A DNA stretch of 64,000 nucleotides. Source: Phoronis australis (lineage: Eukaryota; Phoronida; Phoronidae). Shown piece after piece: positions 58,988 through 64,000 of the stretch. Within the stretch, counting starts at the first letter, position 1; the number at the start of each line of letters is the position of its first letter. The translations under genes were made by a program, and so were the position numbers. A model generated the notes under the pieces. It made no database searches and had not been told where the DNA came from. It saw only the letters and a program-made list of their open reading frames with translations. The DNA is taken from positions 142,979-206,978 of the forward strand of contig NMRA01000126.1 of assembly GCA_002633005.1 (NCBI GenBank), written 5' to 3'.

Positions 58988-61170
58988 TCAGAATGAAGAA
59001 GATTCAATTTCAGCTTGAAGTTCATTGTCCCACACTTTAAGAGAAGAGATTGCCCTAAACTGGAAAAATTTTACTGTAACATAGCGTGCCAGTAATCAGG
59101 ACATCATTGATGTCTGTACTAATCTCCTGATTCATAAAATCTTTAGCATATACTAACATAATGCAACTGCATCCGTAAGTCACCAATTACCGACTTGTAG
59201 GAGACGGCAACAACACGGTAATACAGCACAAGTAGCCTGGAAAATGAAACACAACTGCAATCAAAAAGGCATATCAGAGTTTAAATGTAGAAAGATTGAT
59301 AGTGAAAGTATTTTTTCTCTATCAACGTGCCTTTCAAAAGATGACAGTTTTGTCAAAAATGAATGGTGTGTTGCCGAGAGAAGGACAATGTTGTGAATAG
59401 GTTTATCTAGACTCCTACTTTTATGGGTTGACAGTTGCTTTAAAGAAGACATTTCAATTAGGGCCACACCCAACTTTAATAATCAGCAAGAATCTAGAGC
59501 AGAACAATGCAACTAAGAGATGGTTCAATATCTGCGGCCCACAATTAACTATTACCTTGCATTATATGCCAGTGGTTCAAACTCCACAAATGACAAGAGT
59601 AACGCTAAGAGTTGAAATGCTCCAACAATGAACACTACCATGCAGTGTATAAAATAAAAAGGCTGCAGCCTAAGTCATCTCCATTTTGTTTTTTTTTTCT
59701 CAAATGATCGATCACAAAATGTCAGACAAATTTTGGTTAGATCATGAAAGACCACATCAGAAAAGTGCATAAGAGATCCCCCAGCTGCATTTCGCCCTGT
59801 TTAAAAACAGGATTCAAATTGAGCCTTCACAAAATTAATAAAACTGGCCCAACTTACAATATTTATTAATGTGATAAGACCCTATTTCTGTCACCAACAA
59901 AGACATCGAAACCATCAGAAAAAGCCTTAGAGTTTACAAGGGTTGGCCAACCTTAAAATTGTTAAGTCGCATTGCCAGTGACTTCAGTTACCAGCTCATT
60001 CGGCATCAAATTCATGATCGGGAGTGAGTGGTAATATCTTAAACCACAAAGCGCTTGGGTTATGAATTCAACGTTGACAGGTTAACACCAATGAAGTGCA
60101 GCGTGATAGATAATTGTGAGCACACTTGCGACTGTACTAGAATAAGCCTACACACATTGTTGCCATAAAAAGGGACAGAAAAGAATTAATTGAATTAATT
60201 TTCAATTCTCGGAGTGATACAGAAATTTCCAGGCTAATTACAGTTACATCAATTGCATCAGCCACAAATTTACCCTGCAAGTGCCTCATGACTGACCAGA
60301 CAAGTTAGCGAAGGACCCTAAAGGTAACCATATAGCACAAATTGATCGCATACTAACGTTGCTATGGTAAAACGTACACAAGAACAATGAGTAAAGGAAC
60401 CACAATTCCAGCACTGGTGATGTATCCTAAAACTGTGTTCAGCCAAACCACTTTAATAATCTCAAGTGACAGCACCTCAAAGGGAAAACCAAGACCTGCA
60501 AATGGACCACAGCAAGCAGACGGCTGGAGTCTGCAAGTACACAAGTGGTTAAATTAATAGTAGAATGCTTTGCTCTTGAAAACGCAAACATATTCAGACA
60601 GTATAACAAAGTTTGCAAAAAAGAACCTGGAACTAGGAATACAAAATTTTTCAGACTTTAGAATGACAGGTTCTCGTACACTTCAGCAGTGTAACTCACT
60701 CACATAACTACACAACTGATTAGCTTTCTAGTACCATTCACCATCATAAGCTATCAGACCAGTGTTCTTACGCTTACAACATCTTATCCAACCTCATTGC
60801 ATTAAACAGGGTTTGTAAATTTAACAAGTAATTGGAAAATTCAAATTTTTCTTCAATTTGAGATTCTCAAAGTCATCATTCACGAACCAACTTACTCAAA
60901 TATGGCGTATCCAACAGGCAGAAACGCAAGAAACAAGGTCATCAGTAGAATGCCAAGATAGAAACTGCCCGCAGTGGAAGCGCGGAACAGTACCTTTGGT
61001 GGAGAGCTGGCGAATCGGACTGTGACATATCTCAGGTAGAAGAACAGAAACAACTTGACGGCAGCAGCCAACGGAAGAATAGGAGAGAAGTAAAGGCCCA
61101 ACCAAACGATGGCTTGGCCGTAACAGAGCTCCAGTACTGACGAGGAGACGGAAAACTGGACATAACCAAT
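58988..61170 (-). CDS. Transmembrane channel-like (TMC) protein, C-terminal part, four exons
   Basis: Exons on the - strand: 61170-60896, 60530-60378, 59236-59191 and 59059-58988. Phases join at each boundary (2, 2, 0). The first exon has the TMC-specific stretch VLELCYGQAIVWLGLYFSP, then KLFLFFYLR, FRAST and a transmembrane helix. The second has ACCGPF and TSAGIVVPLLIVL. The third completes the last helix and YYRVVAVSYKS. The fourth is a short charged tail ending ESSSF and TGA. The second exon uses the donor GT|GTACGT; reading on instead hits a stop nine bases later. TMC proteins are ten-pass membrane proteins, some forming mechanotransduction complexes. Which subfamily this is cannot be said. 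N-terminal exons lie beyond the R1 repeats, probably right of the window. Confidence 0.85.
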
Positions 61171-61452
61171 CTGTTGACAACAATGGAGGCACACAATAAA
61201 AAGGTGAACCATGCCGATCTTTTGTATGTAAATGAAATACATTGCACATGCTGTTGAGTATAGGGAGAAACTGAATTATTTGCTTAGCACTGTAACATTT
61301 GAAATGTCCTTATTTGTAAACAATTGAAAGTAAAAAATCGTGCCTGAAGCCTACGCCACAAATTTCACCAAATAAATGTCATAGTATTTAAGATTCTAAT
61401 TTTTACTTTAACAGTAACCTGCATCCACGTAATTTTTAAACTTTTGTTGCAA

Positions 61453-62078
61453 CAAGAGCAACGCAGAGCATTGAAATGAGCTCACGACTGCACTGCAAAT
61501 GGTGTGCTTCTGGGGGTGTTTATTTTTATCATAAAAATGGCAATTGGATGGCTCAGATGACATATCCAAAAATGGGGAGGTGTCATGGTCTCTCAAAATT
61601 ATTTTCAAAATTTGATGAAAATCCATCAAAGAACTCCAATGATATAAAGGCAAATGTAAAAAAACTAATTGCTGTTCGAATCACAGCAGTATTCAAATCC
61701 ATCCGTCTGCTGTCAAGTTAATAGGAATACAATAATTGCAAAATTTCAAAATCATCTTGCAAGGGGTTTAGTAGATACAACCATAGATGCCAAAAATGTT
61801 ACTAGGGGGCACTACAGTAGTTGGGTCCGACTGAAAATCCACATTAGTCATGCTCTTGTCAATTTTCATAAATTATGATCCTCTAAGCGGTTTGGCAGAT
61901 ACAGAAGCAGAAGACAAAAAAAACAGTGAGACTAAAAACTAATTAAAATGACCACTGGTGCAAAATACAGCAAATTCATCACAAACAGGAAACATGTGTC
62001 ATGATAGAAATTTGTTTTATCCAATTTCACGAAAAAGCATCAAAGAACTGTTAAATTAGAGACGCAAATTAAAGTAAA
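61453..62078 (+). repeat. R1 element, truncated copy
   Basis: Head 'caagagcaacgcagagca', then 'aaatggtgtgcttctggggg' and 'tgtttatttttatcataaaaatggc', as in the next copy. It stops where a second R1 head begins. Confidence 0.75.
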
Positions 62079-62079
62079 A

Positions 62080-63864
62080 CAAGAGCAACGCGGAGCGTTG
62101 AAATGCGCACATGAATGCACCACAAACAGAGTGCTTCTAGGGCTGTTTATTTGTTTCATAAAAATAGCCACAAGAGGGAGAAAAAACATCTAATCCATCT
62201 GAAAATGGGTACATGCCATCGCTTCTTTTAATAGAAAGCTATTTAACAAATTTCATAAAAATCTGTCAAGGAACTTCAGAGAAACAAAGGAAAACAAAAA
62301 ATAATGAAATTGCCACTAAGGGACACGGCCTTCATTGGATCCGCCTGAAAGATGTCATCAGTTTTTAGCTTCATATCAATACAATTACTTAATTTAATAA
62401 AGATCCTGCAGTGAGTTTAGGAGATGCAGCTATGGGCACAAAACAAAACAAAACAAAACTACCACTAGGGGGCACTACAATAGTCGAATCCGTTATTGTC
62501 AACCGTCCTCTTCACACTGAGAACATATACCATATACCAATTTTCAAAGTCATCCTCAGAATGGTTTGGTTGATCGAAGGGTGGACGCCAAAAAACAAGA
62601 CTCGAAAACATGAATAATGGCCACTAGGTGGTGCAAAAGTTCCTCGATTCCATCCCAAAGCGGGAGGATAGCATCATCTCACCAATAAATGCCTGTATTC
62701 CAAACTCTCTGATAATCCATTGAGGATCTTTGAAGATACAGAGAAAAGCCTAAAAAATGAAAATTGCCACTACGGGGCACACTGATTGTCAGATCCGTCC
62801 GAAAGTTGTTGTCATCCGTTGTTAACATCATATAAATACACTTGCTAAATTTAGCAAAGATGCTGCAAACGGTTTAAGAGATACAGCCATGGGCACAAAA
62901 AAATGCCACTAGGAGGCACCACAGTAGACGAAGTCATTCATTTGGTAAATCATCGTCAGCTTCGTAGTAAGAACATACATGCCAATTTTCACAACCATCC
63001 TTAGTGCGGCTTGGTTGATAAAGGAGTGGACACCAAAAAACAGACTAAAAACAATAAAAATGGCCACTAGGTGGCGCAAACTACGCCAAATCCATCCGAA
63101 AATGGGAGGATAGCTTCATCTCACTAATAGGTGCTTATATTTCAAATTTTATGAAAATACGTTGAGGACCTTTGAAGATACAGAGGTAAACGTAAAAAAC
63201 ATGAATTGCCACTAGGGGGCACACGGGTTGTCAGATCTGTCCGAAAGTTGTCGTCATCCCTTGTCAACATCACATAAATATGCTTTCAGAATTTAGTAAA
63301 GATCCTGCGAGCGGTTTAGGAGATACAGCCATGGGGGCAAAAAGAGACAAAACTGCCACTAAGAGGGCCACATTAGTCAAAATTGTCGGAAAATCATCGT
63401 TAGCCGTCCTCTTCATAACACACATGCCAATTTCCACAATCATCCTTAGAGCGGTTTGGTTGATAGAGGGGTGGACTCGAAAACAGCAAAAATAGCCACT
63501 AGGTGGTGCAAACTACAGCAAATCCATCAGAAAACAGGAGGATAGCGTCATCCAACCAAAACATGCCTATATGCCAAATTTTATGAAAATACGTTTAAGA
63601 CCTTTGAAGATATAGAGGTAAGCGTAAAAAACTAAAATTGCCACTAGGGGGCACACCGGTAGTTTGATTCATTCGAAAGTTCGCTCATGCCATCCCATCT
63701 ACGATAAGAACATATGTGCAAAATTTCATGAACATACGTCAAAGCGTTTTGGAGATAGAGCAGTGGACACCGGACACCGGACGGACACCGGACGGACGCC
63801 GGACGGACGCCGGACGGACGGAGATGACGGTATAATGCGTCCACATATAAATATGTGGGCGCAT
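62080..63864 (+). repeat. R1 element, best-preserved copy (1.8 kb, ~440 bp internal units)
   Basis: Head CAAGAGCAACGCGGAGCGTT, with stem CAACGC/GCGTTG. Internal units start at about 62167, 62620, 63063 and 63495 (periods 453, 443, 432). Each unit holds three sub-blocks that begin '(g)ccactaggNggc'. The tail is 'ggacaccggacggac' repeats (63770-63822), then 'gagatgacggtataatg' and a 30-bp near-perfect palindrome at 63835-63864 (half: atgcgtccacatata). Confidence 0.85.
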
Positions 63865-64000
63865 AAAAATAAAATTGCCATTAGGGAACACAGCTCTACT
63901 GAAACTGGCCGTCATCAGTTGCCATCTCCATAAGAACACATCTGCTAAAGGAGATACAGCCGTGGACGCAAAAAAAATAAAATCGCCATTATGGGTGGGC
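63865..64000 (+). repeat. R1-type unit continuing past the palindrome
   Basis: After the palindrome, R1 sub-blocks resume ('aaaattgccattaggg.acac', 'ggagatacagccgtggacgc') and run off the window edge, so another R1 copy or a dimer follows. Confidence 0.6.

Larger units (their letters stand above)
42843..59130. repeat. Segmental duplication, copy 2
   Basis: Direct partner of 28637-39112. It is longer because it took two large insertions (44780-48024 and 49054-51757) and smaller ones, and because it retains 55205-56047. At its right end it continues into the other TMC exons, so copy 2 is on the parental side for that gene. Confidence 0.92.

Noticed and set aside
60896-61249. Alternative -1 frame of 117 codons over the TMC exon
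   Set aside because: The other frame carries the TMC signature and matches the downstream exons in phase.

Overview
The window is animal nuclear DNA: AT-rich, with GT-AG introns, long intergenic stretches and many short transposon remnants. Gene content (a CYB5D1 orthologue, a TMC channel-like gene, single-exon class A GPCR paralogues, a thrombospondin-repeat membrane protein) and the dense MITE and minisatellite load suggest an invertebrate, perhaps a hemichordate, lancelet or lophotrochozoan. The sequence alone does not settle the phylum.

Layout. 1-3.5 kb: 3' part of CYB5D1 (+). 3.5-10 kb: gene-free, with interspersed repeats. 10.6-18.8 kb: a complete five-exon gene (+) for a 966-residue type I membrane protein with four TSP1 repeats, flanked by an inverted pair of ~0.6 kb repeats. 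21.7-22.7 kb: first GPCR (-). 23.1-23.5 kb: a 120-bp-arm inverted repeat. 25.57-25.75 kb: seven 26-bp repeats, each with a CRE-like octamer. 28.6-39.1 kb and 42.8-59.1 kb: two direct copies of one segmental duplication. Each carries a 335-residue GPCR (-) and the last exon of a TMC gene. Copy 2 joins the remaining TMC exons (59.2-61.2 kb, -), whereas in copy 1 the exon is an orphan. 61.4-64 kb: tandem-unit repeats of the family called R1 here.

The two copies serve as filled and empty sites for each other and so define mobile elements. In copy 2 these are a complete R1 element (44780-48024), itself invaded by a 2.0 kb TIR element that carries a hAT-like MITE, and a 2.7 kb element with ~400 bp inverted arms (49054-51757) that holds reverse-strand remnants of a transposon-type protein. 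In copy 1 they are a THAP-domain fragment, a 264-bp MITE and a mariner transposase tail at the duplication edge.

No operon-like coupling is expected. The three GPCRs are local paralogues on one strand and probably arose by duplication. CYB5D1 (ciliary), the TSP1 protein and TMC are otherwise unrelated neighbours.
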